NCBI RefSeq assembly: GCF_001639065.2
Contig: NZ_LQXO02000003.1
Location: 62,001 to 126,000 of the forward strand
DNA from: Vibrio barjaei
GTDB lineage: Bacteria > Pseudomonadota > Gammaproteobacteria > Enterobacterales > Vibrionaceae
DNA length: 64,000 nucleotides
Reading direction: 5' to 3'
Position 1 is the stretch's first letter. Every line of letters starts with the position of its first letter. The position numbers and the translations under genes are program-made. Under the pieces are notes generated by a model. The model did not search any database and was not told where the DNA came from. It saw nothing but the letters and a program-made list of their open reading frames with translations. Of the stretch, positions 24,783 to 34,534 are shown one piece after another.

Positions 24783-26300
24783 ATGGAAACCGAGATAGAA
24801 CTGAAGTTTTTTGTTTCTCCTGAATTTTCAGAAACTTTACGTAACAAAATTTCTGAAACAAAAGTACTTCAGCACAGTTGTCGTGAGTTAGGAAACACTT
24901 ACTTCGATACTCCTGATAACTGGTTACGCCAACATGATATTGGCTTAAGAATTCGCCGTTTTGATGATGTTTTTGTTCAAACTGTAAAAACATCTGGGCG
25001 CGTGGTTGCTGGCTTGCATCAACGTCCAGAATTTAATGCAGAACACACTTCCAACTCTCCATTGCTCACACTTCATCCAGTAGATATCTATCCTCAGGGA
25101 AAAGATATCGACGTATTGCAAGCAGAACTGACTCCTATTTTTGCGACAGACTTTACGCGCGAACAGTGGTTGATAGGTATGGCTGATGGTAGCCAAGTGG
25201 AAGTGGCCTTCGATCAGGGAGTGGTCTCTTCGGGTGATAAAACTTATCCCATTTGCGAAGTTGAACTAGAGTTAAAATCAGGTCAGACCGATGCACTATT
25301 CACATTGGCTCGCTCATTTAGTGAAGACGGTGGAATTCGTTTAGGTAACTTAAGCAAAGCGGCGAGAGGTTATCGCTTGGCGATGGATTACGAAGGTGAC
25401 CCAGTCAAGACAATGGATTTAGTCGACACCGTAGAAAGCGATAGTGTAGAAACCTGCTTTATCCAGTCCCTCGAACATGCTCTGGCTCACTGGCATTATC
25501 ATGAGCAAATTTACGTTGAGCATGAGTCCATAGAAGCGCTGCATGAAATTAGTCATGCACTAAGCTTTATTCGCCAGATTCTTACTGTTTACGGCGGCAT
25601 TGTTCCTCGCCGTGCCAGTGCAATTGTACGACAGGAATTGAAGTGGTTAGAAGAGGAGCTAAGCTGGCTCAAGAGTTATGACCACTTCGAAACGTTACTT
25701 GAAGATAAAGGGCATGTTTTAAGAAAGCTGGATGCAAGAAAGTATTTGGTTGCTGAGCTGAAAGAGATGGAGCAAGAGCTACCTGATCGTGAAGACATGT
25801 TGAAATTGATTCACTCGGCACGCTATGCAGGTTTATTACTAGACTTAAGTCGTTGGATTTTATCGCGAGGCTGGCAGCCGTTTCTTGATGATAAGGCTCG
25901 CGATAAAATGGCGCAAAATATTAAGCCGTTTTCCATCAAACAGCTTGCGCGCACTTGGGCTGAGTTGATTGAGGCTTTCCCACCAGAGAAACTGCTCACT
26001 CGACAGGATTACATTGACCAACAATACCGATTGATGAGGAATCTCTATACCGGTGTTGGCTTTGCTAGCCTTTATAATGCGGATGAACGTAATAGTTTCC
26101 GGCTTCCTTGGGCAGATTTACTTCAGGGAATCGATGACTTATTGATGTTGGAGCCTTTGGAGCGCTTAGTCACAAAATTAGAAGGCGAAGAGCAACAGCA
26201 ACTAGAGCGTTGGTTGAAGCGCCAAGAGAGTTCCATATTACATGCAATGGAGCAAACGCGACAAATCAGTATTGAAGCCCAGCCTTACTGGCAAGATTAG
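24783..26300 (+). CDS. ygiF: Inorganic triphosphatase, CYTH-CHAD (YgiF)
   Basis: YgiF hydrolyses inorganic tripolyphosphate. The N-terminal CYTH tunnel domain (~1-205) begins with the ExExK metal/phosphate motif EIELK at 4-8. The C-terminal half (~215-505) is a CHAD domain, a histidine-rich helical fold associated with polyphosphate. I chose ATG 24783, with AAAGG upstream and the family's usual METEIELK beginning, over a TTG 21 bases earlier. It diverges from the DUF47-pit genes and ends at a bidirectional terminator. The shared phosphate and polyphosphate theme of neighbours is suggestive only. Confidence 0.9.
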   Translation: METEIELKFFVSPEFSETLRNKISETKVLQHSCRELGNTYFDTPDNWLRQHDIGLRIRRFDDVFVQTVKTSGRVVAGLHQRPEFNAEHTSNSPLLTLHPVDIYPQGKDIDVLQAELTPIFATDFTREQWLIGMADGSQVEVAFDQGVVSSGDKTYPICEVELELKSGQTDALFTLARSFSEDGGIRLGNLSKAARGYRLAMDYEGDPVKTMDLVDTVESDSVETCFIQSLEHALAHWHYHEQIYVEHESIEALHEISHALSFIRQILTVYGGIVPRRASAIVRQELKWLEEELSWLKSYDHFETLLEDKGHVLRKLDARKYLVAELKEMEQELPDREDMLKLIHSARYAGLLLDLSRWILSRGWQPFLDDKARDKMAQNIKPFSIKQLARTWAELIEAFPPEKLLTRQDYIDQQYRLMRNLYTGVGFASLYNADERNSFRLPWADLLQGIDDLLMLEPLERLVTKLEGEEQQQLERWLKRQESSILHAMEQTRQISIEAQPYWQD

Positions 26301-26318
26301 TGGCTAATTAACTGCTAC

Positions 26319-26345
26319 AAAAAAGAGGCGTGGTGCCTCTTTTTT
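26319..26345. terminator. Bidirectional terminator after ygiF
   Basis: AAAAAAGAGGC (26319-26329) and GCCTCTTTTTT (26335-26345) form an 11-bp stem with loop GTGGT, and T runs lie on both strands. Confidence 0.93.
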
Positions 26346-26346
26346 G

Positions 26347-27114
26347 TTATTTATTGGAGTCCAGTGAGTCCATTTTCTTTTCGATTTTCTCTAGCTTGTG
26401 TAAGATGATTTCTTGTTGGTTTAACACCTTTTGTAGCATTACTTCCTTATGTTTAGAACGCCTTTCATCCATTGAACTTGGCGAAGAAAGCAGCGAGGTA
26501 ATCAAACCTGATGTCATACCAAACAAACCAACACCACAGATGATAATCACTCCAGCTAACGCTTTCCCCAAACCCGTAACAGGGTAATGATCACCATAAC
26601 CCACCGTTGAAACGGTAACGAAAGCCCACCAAACGGCATCGCCGATATGCTGAATATTGGCTTCGGGATCATCTCCTTCTGCCCAAAGCATCAACCCTGC
26701 GCCTGCGGTGATCAGCAAGATCAGTAGTAATAAAATAGAAGCAATGGTGGTTTCGTGCTTATTCCGAGCCAGTTGCCTTAATAGGGCCTCACCAGAACGA
26801 ATAACCAAGATAACTCGAAAGATATGAAACACTCTGGCAAAACGTAGTGGTTCGATCATAGGCACACTAGCGACAAAATCGATCCAATGGGTTTTCATAA
26901 ATTGCAGACGATCTGTGGAGCGGATCAGATCTATGAAAAGCTGCAGCAGAAATAAACTACAGATTATAAAGTCTAGGCCGATAAGGACGGTACGCTCATC
27001 GCTATTGATAGGCGCAAACAACAAGGCTGAGATCACAAATAGCGCCATAAACGACAGAAAAAGTGACAATAAACTCAGAGGCTTAGTTTCAGTTTTGGTA
27101 TCATTTGCTTTCAT
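26347..27114 (-). CDS. Voltage-gated-type potassium channel
   Basis: This 255-residue inner-membrane channel has six hydrophobic segments. The K+ selectivity filter TVGYGD is at 170-175 and a short S4-like basic helix (R91, R94, R100, R106 in RFARVFHIFRVILVIR) precedes it. The C-terminal end (~220-255) is a charged, probable coiled-coil tail that could drive tetramer formation; there is no RCK/TrkA domain. It is monocistronic and convergent with ygiF. Voltage gating is inferred from S4 charge only. Confidence 0.88.
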   Translation of the reverse strand: MKANDTKTETKPLSLLSLFLSFMALFVISALLFAPINSDERTVLIGLDFIICSLFLLQLFIDLIRSTDRLQFMKTHWIDFVASVPMIEPLRFARVFHIFRVILVIRSGEALLRQLARNKHETTIASILLLLILLITAGAGLMLWAEGDDPEANIQHIGDAVWWAFVTVSTVGYGDHYPVTGLGKALAGVIIICGVGLFGMTSGLITSLLSSPSSMDERRSKHKEVMLQKVLNQQEIILHKLEKIEKKMDSLDSNK

Positions 27115-27248
27115 ACGAGGCTCGAAATAAATAACTTGGGCTCATGCGTGCCATTTCCTTTAGCGAAGGTAACGTACAAGTAAATGACGTTGGCATCAAA
27201 GTTAGGTAAAGACACCCTAACTATATAATAAATAATGGAGAACGGATA

Positions 27249-28505
27249 ATGACCACACTGGCATTTAAACCTTGGGAGCGTGTAATAACGGACGTGCGCT
27301 TAGTTCCTAAGATGTTGATGTTGATGATATTTAGTACGGTTCTGTTGGTTAGCAAGCAATTATGGGATGCCAGTACATTTTATGATTCATTGCTTGCTGC
27401 GACGCAAAGTGCAGAGGTCGCGCAACAGCATTATGAAGCCTACTTAGTTCAAGTGGTATGGCAAACTGCATTGATGATTGTGCTCTTTGTCGCGCTCTTG
27501 TTATTCGCCGCTAAAACGATGTTAAAACAAACCACATATCTTAGCGATGCTATCAAACGCATGGCGGACAAAGACCTGACTGTACCGGTCAACATGGATT
27601 GTAAAGATGAGTACGGTGACGTTGCTAGAGAGCTAGAACGCACTCGTGTTCAGCTGCAAGATATCATCAAGACTCAAGTGGTTACTTCTCAAGAGCTTGC
27701 GACACTCACGGAAGTGATGACGTTAAGCATGTCTGAGACCAAAGAGTCTTCTCAAGAAGAGTTTAACGAAATCGACCAGCTTGCCACGGCAATGAGTGAG
27801 ATGAGTTCTACGGTTCAGACTGTTGCGGATCACGCGCAGAACGCGTCTCAGTTAACAGAACAAGCTTCAGGACAGGCATCGACAGGTCAACGTTTTGTTC
27901 AAGGCACGGTGACTAAAATGAGTGAGTTGTCGGATGATATCGCGGCCTCTGCACAAGCGGTAAACCAAGTTGAAGAACGTGTTGAGTCAATTGGCAGTGT
28001 TGTGGGCACCATTCAAGGTATTTCAGAGCAGACTAACCTTCTAGCGCTTAATGCAGCTATTGAGGCTGCTCGTGCAGGTGAGGCGGGTCGAGGCTTTGCT
28101 GTTGTAGCGGATGAAGTGCGCAATCTTGCTCAACGCACACAGCAGGCGACGGTAGAAATCCAAGAGATGATTTCTCAACTGCAATCTAGCGCCAATTCAG
28201 CAGTTGAGTTGATGGAAAAGAGCGTGGTTGAAGCGGCTGACGGTGTAGAACTCGTCACCAATGCCGGTGTAGAGCTTGATGGCATTGTGAATCAAGTCAA
28301 TCAGATTAACGATATGAACTTCCAAATTGCCACAGCAGCGGGTCAGCAAAGTAGTGTGGCGGAAGAGATGAATCAAAACCTGACCAATGTTAGAGAGTTG
28401 GTTGAAGCATCGGTTGTGGTGGTTACTGAGCTGCTGGAAACGTCGGAAATGATGCAAAGTAACGCAACGGAACTTGATGGTAAGATTCAATCGTTTAGAG
28501 TTTAA
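27249..28505 (+). CDS. Methyl-accepting chemotaxis protein with minimal periplasmic loop
   Basis: This 418-residue receptor has two membrane helices (~21-37 and ~67-88) enclosing only about 30 periplasmic residues, then a HAMP linker (~90-145) and a full cytoplasmic signalling domain. The kinase-binding hairpin [20 protein letters not shown] is perfectly kept. There is no periplasmic ligand-binding domain, so it may sense through the membrane, through HAMP, or through other receptors. No C-terminal CheR-binding pentapeptide is visible. It is monocistronic with a strong terminator. Confidence 0.92.
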   Translation: MTTLAFKPWERVITDVRLVPKMLMLMIFSTVLLVSKQLWDASTFYDSLLAATQSAEVAQQHYEAYLVQVVWQTALMIVLFVALLLFAAKTMLKQTTYLSDAIKRMADKDLTVPVNMDCKDEYGDVARELERTRVQLQDIIKTQVVTSQELATLTEVMTLSMSETKESSQEEFNEIDQLATAMSEMSSTVQTVADHAQNASQLTEQASGQASTGQRFVQGTVTKMSELSDDIAASAQAVNQVEERVESIGSVVGTIQGISEQTNLLALNAAIEAARAGEAGRGFAVVADEVRNLAQRTQQATVEIQEMISQLQSSANSAVELMEKSVVEAADGVELVTNAGVELDGIVNQVNQINDMNFQIATAAGQQSSVAEEMNQNLTNVRELVEASVVVVTELLETSEMMQSNATELDGKIQSFRV

Positions 28506-28519
28506 TGCGCAAATAATAG

Positions 28520-28552
28520 AAAAGGGGTCACTGATAATAGTGACCCCTTTTT
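28520..28552. terminator. Bidirectional terminator after the chemoreceptor gene
   Basis: AAAAGGGGTCACT (28520-28532) and AGTGACCCCTTTT (28539-28551) form a 13-bp stem with loop GATAAT, serving also the convergent panC operon. Confidence 0.93.
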
Positions 28553-28595
28553 GTATCCAACGAATGTGTGCTCTGTAGCAACAAAAACTACAGTG

Positions 28596-29483
28596 CTAGC
28601 TCTCTTCTGCTGATTCGGTTTCCGCTTGTTGCTGCTGTAATTCTAAGACTTGGTTGTCAATTAGACGCGCTTTTCCTAAGAAAGCCGACATCAAAATAAC
28701 CGCGTGCGTTGAATCATTGCTAATCGGTTGCAAGCTGTGTGCGTCACGAATGAAAATTTCGTCCGGCTGAAGACCAGCTGCACGCAATTGATCACTTGCG
28801 TCTTCAACTATGGAAGCGTAATCATCACGACCACCGCGAATTGCACTGTTAATCCAACGCATGGTTTTTGCTAACACAGGTGCACGCTGACGTTCATCCA
28901 TAGTCAGATAACCATTGCGTGAGCTCATTGCCAAGCCATCCATTTCACGCACTGTTGGGACACCGACAATCTCGATGTTCATAGCAAGATCGCTCACCAT
29001 TTGACGGATAAGCGCCAATTGCTGGTAATCTTTTTCACCAAAGCAAGCTACGTCTGGCTGAACGATATTGAACAGCTTGGTGACGATGGTTGATACGCCT
29101 CTGAAGTGCCCGGGACGTGAAACACCTTCAAGTATGTGAGAAATGCCAGGAACCTCAACAAAGCTCTGTTTGTCCAAGCCTTGTGGGTACATAACTTCTG
29201 GTGTTGGCGTGAATAATAAGTCGACACCTTCAGCCGTCAGCTTCGCCATATCTTCGTCAAGCGTGCGTGGATAGTTGTTTAAGTCATCCGCACGGTCAAA
29301 TTGCATCGGATTAACAAAAATACTCGCGACGACGACATCAGCATGTTCGCGTGCTTTGCGCATTAAAGTAAGGTGGCCTTCGTGCAAATTACCCATAGTA
29401 GGAACAAAGGCAATTCGACGCTGCTCACGCTTAAGTAGGGCAATTTGCTCTCTAAGTTCAACAATATCAGCTAAAGTTTGCAT
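28596..29483 (-). CDS. panC: Pantothenate synthetase
   Basis: PanC condenses pantoate and beta-alanine with ATP in vitamin B5 synthesis. The nucleotide-binding [15 protein letters not shown] (HxGH-type) is near the N-terminus, with [15 protein letters not shown] and SSRNGYL later. The 295-residue length is normal, with a short Gln/Glu-rich tail. It follows panB by 8 bases. No panD is adjacent, so aspartate decarboxylase must be elsewhere. Confidence 0.95.
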   Translation of the reverse strand: MQTLADIVELREQIALLKREQRRIAFVPTMGNLHEGHLTLMRKAREHADVVVASIFVNPMQFDRADDLNNYPRTLDEDMAKLTAEGVDLLFTPTPEVMYPQGLDKQSFVEVPGISHILEGVSRPGHFRGVSTIVTKLFNIVQPDVACFGEKDYQQLALIRQMVSDLAMNIEIVGVPTVREMDGLAMSSRNGYLTMDERQRAPVLAKTMRWINSAIRGGRDDYASIVEDASDQLRAAGLQPDEIFIRDAHSLQPISNDSTHAVILMSAFLGKARLIDNQVLELQQQQAETESAEES

Positions 29484-29491
29484 GATTCCCC

Positions 29492-30286
29492 CTAGGCAAT
29501 CGTATGAGCGTCATCAGGGAAAGCGCCGCTTTCCACATCCGCGATGTACTTCGCGACAGCACTGCGCATATCACCAGTTTCTGCGAGGAAATTTTTCGAG
29601 AACTTAGGCATGTAGTTCGCCGAAATACCAAACATGTCATGCATCACTAAGATTTGTCCATCAGTAGTGTTACCTGCACCGATACCAATAACAGGAACAT
29701 CGAGAGCTTCTGTGATACGTCTTGCGAGCTCTTGAGGAACGCACTCCAATAGAACGATTTGAGCGCCAGCTTCTTGAAGAGCCAGTGCATCACGTACCAT
29801 TTTGTCTGCATTCTTCTGCTCGCGACCTTGAACTTTATAACCACCAAAAATATTGACGCTTTGTGGCGTTAAACCTAGGTGAGCACAAACTGGAACAGCA
29901 CGTTCAGTCAGCATTCTTACGGTATCAACGAGCCAATCACTGCCTTCAATCTTAACCATGTTAGCGCCAGCACGCATCAGCTTTGCTGCATTCTCACAAG
30001 CTTGCTCTGGAGTGGCATAGCTCATAAAAGGCATGTCTGCCATAAGAAGACAGTTTGGGCTGCCAGCACGTACACTACGAGTATGATAAACAACGTCTTC
30101 TACTGTTACAGGAAGTGTGTCGTTACGGCCTTGAAGCACCATACCTAGTGAGTCACCCACTAATAGAACTGGCATTTCTTGGCTTTCGAATAAACCTGCA
30201 AAGCTCGCATCATACGCGGTTGACGTTGCAAATTTACGACCTTCTTGTTTCCATTTAACAAGATCATTGATGGTGATTTTTTTCAT
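29492..30286 (-). CDS. panB: 3-methyl-2-oxobutanoate hydroxymethyltransferase
   Basis: PanB transfers a one-carbon unit from methylene-tetrahydrofolate to ketoisovalerate, forming ketopantoate. The 264-residue TIM-barrel protein contains [13 protein letters not shown] with a metal aspartate, and later VKIEGS and [18 protein letters not shown]. It lies between folK and panC on the same strand, an operon that links folate and pantothenate synthesis. Folate is its cofactor source, which makes the pairing sensible. Confidence 0.96.
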   Translation of the reverse strand: MKKITINDLVKWKQEGRKFATSTAYDASFAGLFESQEMPVLLVGDSLGMVLQGRNDTLPVTVEDVVYHTRSVRAGSPNCLLMADMPFMSYATPEQACENAAKLMRAGANMVKIEGSDWLVDTVRMLTERAVPVCAHLGLTPQSVNIFGGYKVQGREQKNADKMVRDALALQEAGAQIVLLECVPQELARRITEALDVPVIGIGAGNTTDGQILVMHDMFGISANYMPKFSKNFLAETGDMRSAVAKYIADVESGAFPDDAHTIA

Positions 30287-30310
30287 TTTTAATCCTTACT
30301 TAGGGGTTGG

Positions 30311-30796
30311 CTACGATTGCCAAACTCTGAGCCCATTACGTGACACATTGTCCACTAGTGTTTTGAGCTCAGTCCCGTCAGGGAGTTGTAAATTTGGTGC
30401 GATTTCCAGGAGCGGATAGAGAACAAACTCTCTCTCTTTCATTCCATAATGAGGAACGGTTAGGCGCTCGGAATCGATCACCTCATTGCCATAAAGAATA
30501 ATATCGAGATCAAGAGTTCTTGGGCCCCATCTCTCATCTTTACGGACACGCCCTTGTTCCAGCTCGATCGCTTGCGTGCAATCGAGGAGCTCAAGTGGCG
30601 TTAATTCGGTAGAAATTTGCGCGACAGCATTAACGTAATCAGGCTGATTTTGTGGACCCATTGGCGTGCTGCTATAAAGCGAGGAGCAACGCGTGAGCTT
30701 ACTCTTTGGTAAGTGCTTTAGTGCTTCGATCGCATCGTTAGCTTGAGCTACGGGGTCTGAAAGATTGCTGCCAATCGCTATAAAACAAGTAATCAT
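30311..30796 (-). CDS. folK: 6-hydroxymethyl-7,8-dihydropterin pyrophosphokinase
   Basis: FolK transfers pyrophosphate from ATP to the pterin precursor of folate. The family signature RDERWGPRTLDLDIILYG contains the two metal-binding aspartates, and the N-terminal FIAIGSNLSDP is typical. The length of 161 residues is standard. Its start overlaps the pcnB stop (TAATG on the minus strand), so the two are translationally coupled. Confidence 0.95.
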   Translation of the reverse strand: MITCFIAIGSNLSDPVAQANDAIEALKHLPKSKLTRCSSLYSSTPMGPQNQPDYVNAVAQISTELTPLELLDCTQAIELEQGRVRKDERWGPRTLDLDIILYGNEVIDSERLTVPHYGMKEREFVLYPLLEIAPNLQLPDGTELKTLVDNVSRNGLRVWQS

Positions 30797-32145
30797 TACT
30801 CAGCGCTCTTAGATTTCTTCGGCGTTCTTCTGCGACGAGAACCAGAACGAGAGCTCGAGCCACCAAGGTCATTGACCATGGCTTGACGCATATTACGGCC
30901 TGCTGATTGGAACGTCGCCCACCATTTTGCCAGAGCAGCTACTTCACCGCCTTCAATTTCGCCACGCATTTCGAGGAAATCAAAGCCCGCTCGGAACTTG
31001 TTAAGCTCCATCAGTCGGTAAGCTCGCTTGCCTGAACGGCGAGGCAGTCGCAATTGCAGTTGCCATATCTCGCGAATCGTTGCGGTATGACGGCGCGGGA
31101 TCGCTGTCGATTTGACTTGTTCATCGAGGATGCTATTGCTGGCTTCCATGATGGCGTCATACTCAGACATGCCTTTTGACATCAGCTGAGTGGCGTATTC
31201 CATCATTGGGTACCAAAGCATGGCGGCAAACATAAACGCAGGGTTTACGCGTTTACCTTCTTCGATGCGCTCATCGGTAGCATCCAACACCAAGTCTAAG
31301 ACTTGTTCGGTGCGAGAAGAATACTCTTCCGTAAAGTGCGGCGCTATGATTGGGAACAATTGTTGGAATAAATTGTATTCTCTTAATAGGTGATAGGTTT
31401 CTAGTCCATACCCAGACTGTAATAGCTTTAATGACTCTTCATATAAGCGAGCAGATGGGATATCACGCAATAGTGGTGCAAGTTCTTCAATCGGCGCTGC
31501 TGTGTCTTCTTCAATGTCAAAATCTAATTTGGCAGCAAAGCGTATAGCGCGCAGCATACGCACAGGATCTTCACGGTAGCGAACTTCAGGTTCACCGATA
31601 AGCCGAATTAAACGGTCTTCTAGATCTTCCATTCCACCTGCATAGTCGTGAATGGAGTAGTCGCCGATGTTGTAATACATCGCATTGATTGAGAAATCAC
31701 GACGTTCTGCATCTTCATCAATAGAACCATAGACATTGTCGCGCAGTAGCATGCCTTCTTTGCTCTGTTGAGAGACGTTTTTCTCTTGTTCTTGATGGTG
31801 TCCACGGAAGGTAGCGACTTCAATAATATCGCGACCAAACATTATGTGTGCAAGGCGAAAACGTCGACCAATGAGACGACAATTCCTAAATAGTTTTTTG
31901 ATCTGCTCTGGCGTTGCGTTAGTGGCTATATCAAAATCTTTAGGTTGTTCTCCAAGCAGCAGATCGCGCACGCCGCCGCCAACGAGATACGCGTCATATC
32001 CTGCACCATTAAGGCGATATAAGACTTTTAACGCATTTTCGCTGATCTGCTTGCGCGAGATGTTGTGTTCGTCTCGGCTATAAGCCTGCAATGAAAGCTC
32101 GTGATAGACCGGTTGAACTTTTTGAGAATTTTCTTTTTTATTCAT
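30796..32145 (-). CDS. pcnB: Poly(A) polymerase I
   Basis: PcnB adds 3' poly(A) tails that mark RNA for decay. The nucleotidyltransferase active site is clear: [10 protein letters not shown] then [11 protein letters not shown] with the catalytic Dx[19 protein letters not shown] follows in the head domain. The basic C-terminal tail ([18 protein letters not shown]) is typical of PcnB and separates it from CCA-adding enzymes. It has 449 residues and sits upstream of folK in the usual gammaproteobacterial order. Confidence 0.95.
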   Translation of the reverse strand: MNKKENSQKVQPVYHELSLQAYSRDEHNISRKQISENALKVLYRLNGAGYDAYLVGGGVRDLLLGEQPKDFDIATNATPEQIKKLFRNCRLIGRRFRLAHIMFGRDIIEVATFRGHHQEQEKNVSQQSKEGMLLRDNVYGSIDEDAERRDFSINAMYYNIGDYSIHDYAGGMEDLEDRLIRLIGEPEVRYREDPVRMLRAIRFAAKLDFDIEEDTAAPIEELAPLLRDIPSARLYEESLKLLQSGYGLETYHLLREYNLFQQLFPIIAPHFTEEYSSRTEQVLDLVLDATDERIEEGKRVNPAFMFAAMLWYPMMEYATQLMSKGMSEYDAIMEASNSILDEQVKSTAIPRRHTATIREIWQLQLRLPRRSGKRAYRLMELNKFRAGFDFLEMRGEIEGGEVAALAKWWATFQSAGRNMRQAMVNDLGGSSSRSGSRRRRTPKKSKSAE

Positions 32146-32232
32146 AATATTAACGCAATTTAGGTTCGCGAAATGACGCGGTTTTGGCGTACATTTCGTG
32201 CCTGACGCATGAAATTTGCCGCTTATGATAGC

Positions 32233-33120
32233 TTAGAGAGCCCCGTTTGAGAATGGCGGTTTGATTTTGAGCTTATTTGGCAGTTGTAAAAGCTGCCAGT
32301 TTTCCACGCCCCACTGGATGATAGTCTCTATGTTTTCTGTTTCAATATGGCTATCAATGTTGAAACCAAGAAAACGCATTGCATTGAGTAATGTGGGTCT
32401 TGGATTATCTAAATCAATAGCGGTGGCATGATTTTGTTTGGATAACTTATTGCCATTATCATCTATTGCCAGCGGAAGGTGCAGGTAGCTCACTGGTTCC
32501 ACCTCTAATGTCTTATATAAGCTGATTTGACGACCTGTCGGCTCAATAAGGTCAGCACCACGAACGACTTCAGTGATGTTCTGATAAATATCATCGAGCA
32601 CCACTGCAAGGTTGTAGGCAAACAATCCGTCACGACGTTTAATAATAAAGTCTTCTTCAGCTAAAGCTTTAGGGATATTCAGTTGGCCATATCGTTGGTC
32701 GACAAAGGATTCAACCGGGTGGTGCATTTTGAGGCGGACTGCGCACTGATTGCTTGCACTCAGTGCTTTATCACGACACGTACCCTGGTAGTAGCCACCC
32801 AGTGCTTTTATTTGCTTTCTGGTGCACTCACACAAATAAGCTTGCCCTTGATGAAGCCAATGGTCGATTTGCGCCTGATAAGCGTCCAACCGAGAGCTTT
32901 GGTAAAGAACACCTCCATCCCAATGCAATTGATAGGCTTCCAGTGTTTTTAAGATAAGCGAAGCTGCCCCAGCCACTTCACGTGGAGGATCAATGTCTTC
33001 TATTCGAACCAACCACTGACCTGAATGGCTTTTGGCTTGGAAATAACTTCCCAGAGCGGCAACTAAGGAACCAAAATGGAGTGGACCTGAGGGGGAGGGG
33101 GCAAATCGACCTATGTACAT
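32233..33120 (-). CDS. gluQ: Glutamyl-Q tRNA(Asp) synthetase
   Basis: GluQRS attaches glutamate to queuosine at position 34 of tRNA-Asp. It is a truncated glutamyl-tRNA synthetase: the class I catalytic domain opens RFAPSPSGPLHFGSL, with the KLSKQ form of KMSKS near residue 230. The zinc-binding CECTRKQ...C segment is present and the anticodon-binding domain is absent. The 295-residue length matches. It follows dksA, separated by a terminator-like hairpin, as in E. coli. Confidence 0.94.
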   Translation of the reverse strand: MYIGRFAPSPSGPLHFGSLVAALGSYFQAKSHSGQWLVRIEDIDPPREVAGAASLILKTLEAYQLHWDGGVLYQSSRLDAYQAQIDHWLHQGQAYLCECTRKQIKALGGYYQGTCRDKALSASNQCAVRLKMHHPVESFVDQRYGQLNIPKALAEEDFIIKRRDGLFAYNLAVVLDDIYQNITEVVRGADLIEPTGRQISLYKTLEVEPVSYLHLPLAIDDNGNKLSKQNHATAIDLDNPRPTLLNAMRFLGFNIDSHIETENIETIIQWGVENWQLLQLPNKLKIKPPFSNGAL

Positions 33121-33150
33121 AGTATTTGTTTCGTATGAAGTAGTGGATCA

Positions 33151-33176
33151 AAAAAGGGAGCGTTTGCTCCCTTTTC
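33151..33176 (-). terminator. Hairpin between dksA and gluQ
   Basis: AAAAGGGAGC (33152-33161) and GCTCCCTTTT (33166-33175) form a 10-bp stem with loop GTTT. On the minus strand a TTTTTT run follows, so it should end or reduce dksA readthrough into gluQ. Confidence 0.85.
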
Positions 33177-33186
33177 TTATCGCTTA

Positions 33187-33633
33187 TTAACCTTGCATTT
33201 GTCTTTCTTTGATTTCTGCAAGAGTCTTACAGTCGATACATAAATCGGCAGTAGGACGAGCTTCTAAACGACGGATACCAATTTCGATACCACAAGATTC
33301 ACAGAAGCCAAACTCGTCTTCTTCAATCTTGTTTAGTGTCTTCTCAATCTTTTTGATTAAGCGACGTTCGCGGTCACGGTTGCGAAGTTCGAGACTAAAC
33401 TCTTCTTCTTGTGAAGCGCGGTCAACGGGATCAGGAAAGTTAGCTGCTTCGTCTTGCATGTGGTGCACAGTTCGATCAACTTCTTCCCTAAGTTGGTTGC
33501 GCCAAGCGCTCAAAATTTTTGTAAAGTGATCCATCTGAGCTTGTGACATGTATTCTTCACCAGCTTTCTCTTGATATGGTTCAACACCTGCAATGGCTAG
33601 GATGCCTAGCGCTTTTTTCTTAGTTTCTGGCAT
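33187..33633 (-). CDS. dksA: RNA polymerase-binding stringent-response factor DksA
   Basis: DksA enters the RNA polymerase secondary channel and acts with ppGpp to repress rRNA and activate amino acid genes. The coiled-coil arm (~33-108) has the acidic tip [13 protein letters not shown] four-cysteine zinc finger is formed by C111, C114, C132 and C135 (CESC and CIDC). The 148-residue sequence is almost identical to E. coli DksA in its C-terminal half. It has its own upstream space before sfsA. Confidence 0.97.
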   Translation of the reverse strand: MPETKKKALGILAIAGVEPYQEKAGEEYMSQAQMDHFTKILSAWRNQLREEVDRTVHHMQDEAANFPDPVDRASQEEEFSLELRNRDRERRLIKKIEKTLNKIEEDEFGFCESCGIEIGIRRLEARPTADLCIDCKTLAEIKERQMQG

Positions 33634-33764
33634 GCAGCATCTCCTACTTACACCTAGTCAACTGTGCGTACAGTTAATTTTAAGGCGGGTATCTATAGCA
33701 AAAAGAAATGCCGGTGGCAAATGAAGTTTGTTAAAGTTCTTATCAATGTGAAGTGAAATCACTT

Positions 33765-34478
33765 TTAGCTGAAATCGACCTTCGATAAGAGCGTAATTTC
33801 ATTATCAAAAAACGCTGCCTTGTAACAAATTACCTCTACCCCTGCTTCCTCTGCTTGCTTGAGTAATTGTGAATATTTCGCATCTATATGGTGTGCCGCC
33901 GACACTTTTTCAATCCCTGAATGCAAAACAGCGAAAAATAATACAGCTCGATGGCCGGTTTGAACCATTTCTGTGAGCTCTCGCAAATGCTTTTGTCCTC
34001 TTGTGGTTTGTGCATCTGGAAAGTAGCCCTGACCTATGGTGCTTGCATCATCAAGCAGTGTGACACTTTTTACTTCAATGTAGCAATCTGCGCGATCACT
34101 ATCTTGTAATAAAATGTCGATTCTGCTGTTTTCTTGACCATACTTCACCTCGGTTCTTAAAGATTGATAGCCATTAAGCTCCTCAACAATGCCATTTTCT
34201 ATTGCTTCAACAACTAAAGTATTAGCCCTAACCGTATTAACGCAAATTTTATGGCCTGAGACGGTTTCTGTTAGCTCCCAGCTATTAGGGTATTTTCGCT
34301 TTGCATTGTCAGAGGTGGAGTACCAAACGGTAGAACCAGGTTCGGCACAACCAGTCATCGCGCCGGTGTTTGCGCAGTGGATGGTTATCTGTTCCTTGTT
34401 GCTTAAATGGATATCAGCAAGAAAGCGTTTGTATCGTTTTATTAGCTTTCCTTGCTTTAAAGGAGGATCAAAGTGCAT
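33765..34478 (-). CDS. sfsA: Sugar fermentation stimulation protein homologue SfsA
   Basis: SfsA is a conserved, probably nucleic-acid-binding protein with a nuclease-like fold; its name comes from effects on maltose metabolism in E. coli, and its true role is unsettled. The sequence follows E. coli SfsA closely ([44 protein letters not shown]). I chose ATG 34478, giving 237 residues and a start aligned with E. coli; an in-frame ATG at 34514 would add 12 hydrophobic residues without support. It diverges from hrpB across 56 bases and precedes dksA, as in E. coli. Confidence 0.93.
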   Translation of the reverse strand: MHFDPPLKQGKLIKRYKRFLADIHLSNKEQITIHCANTGAMTGCAEPGSTVWYSTSDNAKRKYPNSWELTETVSGHKICVNTVRANTLVVEAIENGIVEELNGYQSLRTEVKYGQENSRIDILLQDSDRADCYIEVKSVTLLDDASTIGQGYFPDAQTTRGQKHLRELTEMVQTGHRAVLFFAVLHSGIEKVSAAHHIDAKYSQLLKQAEEAGVEVICYKAAFFDNEITLLSKVDFS

Positions 34479-34534
34479 TTCGAGGTCATTTTTTATTAGA
34501 ATGAGTAGCCACATTACAACATAAGGTCAAAGCG

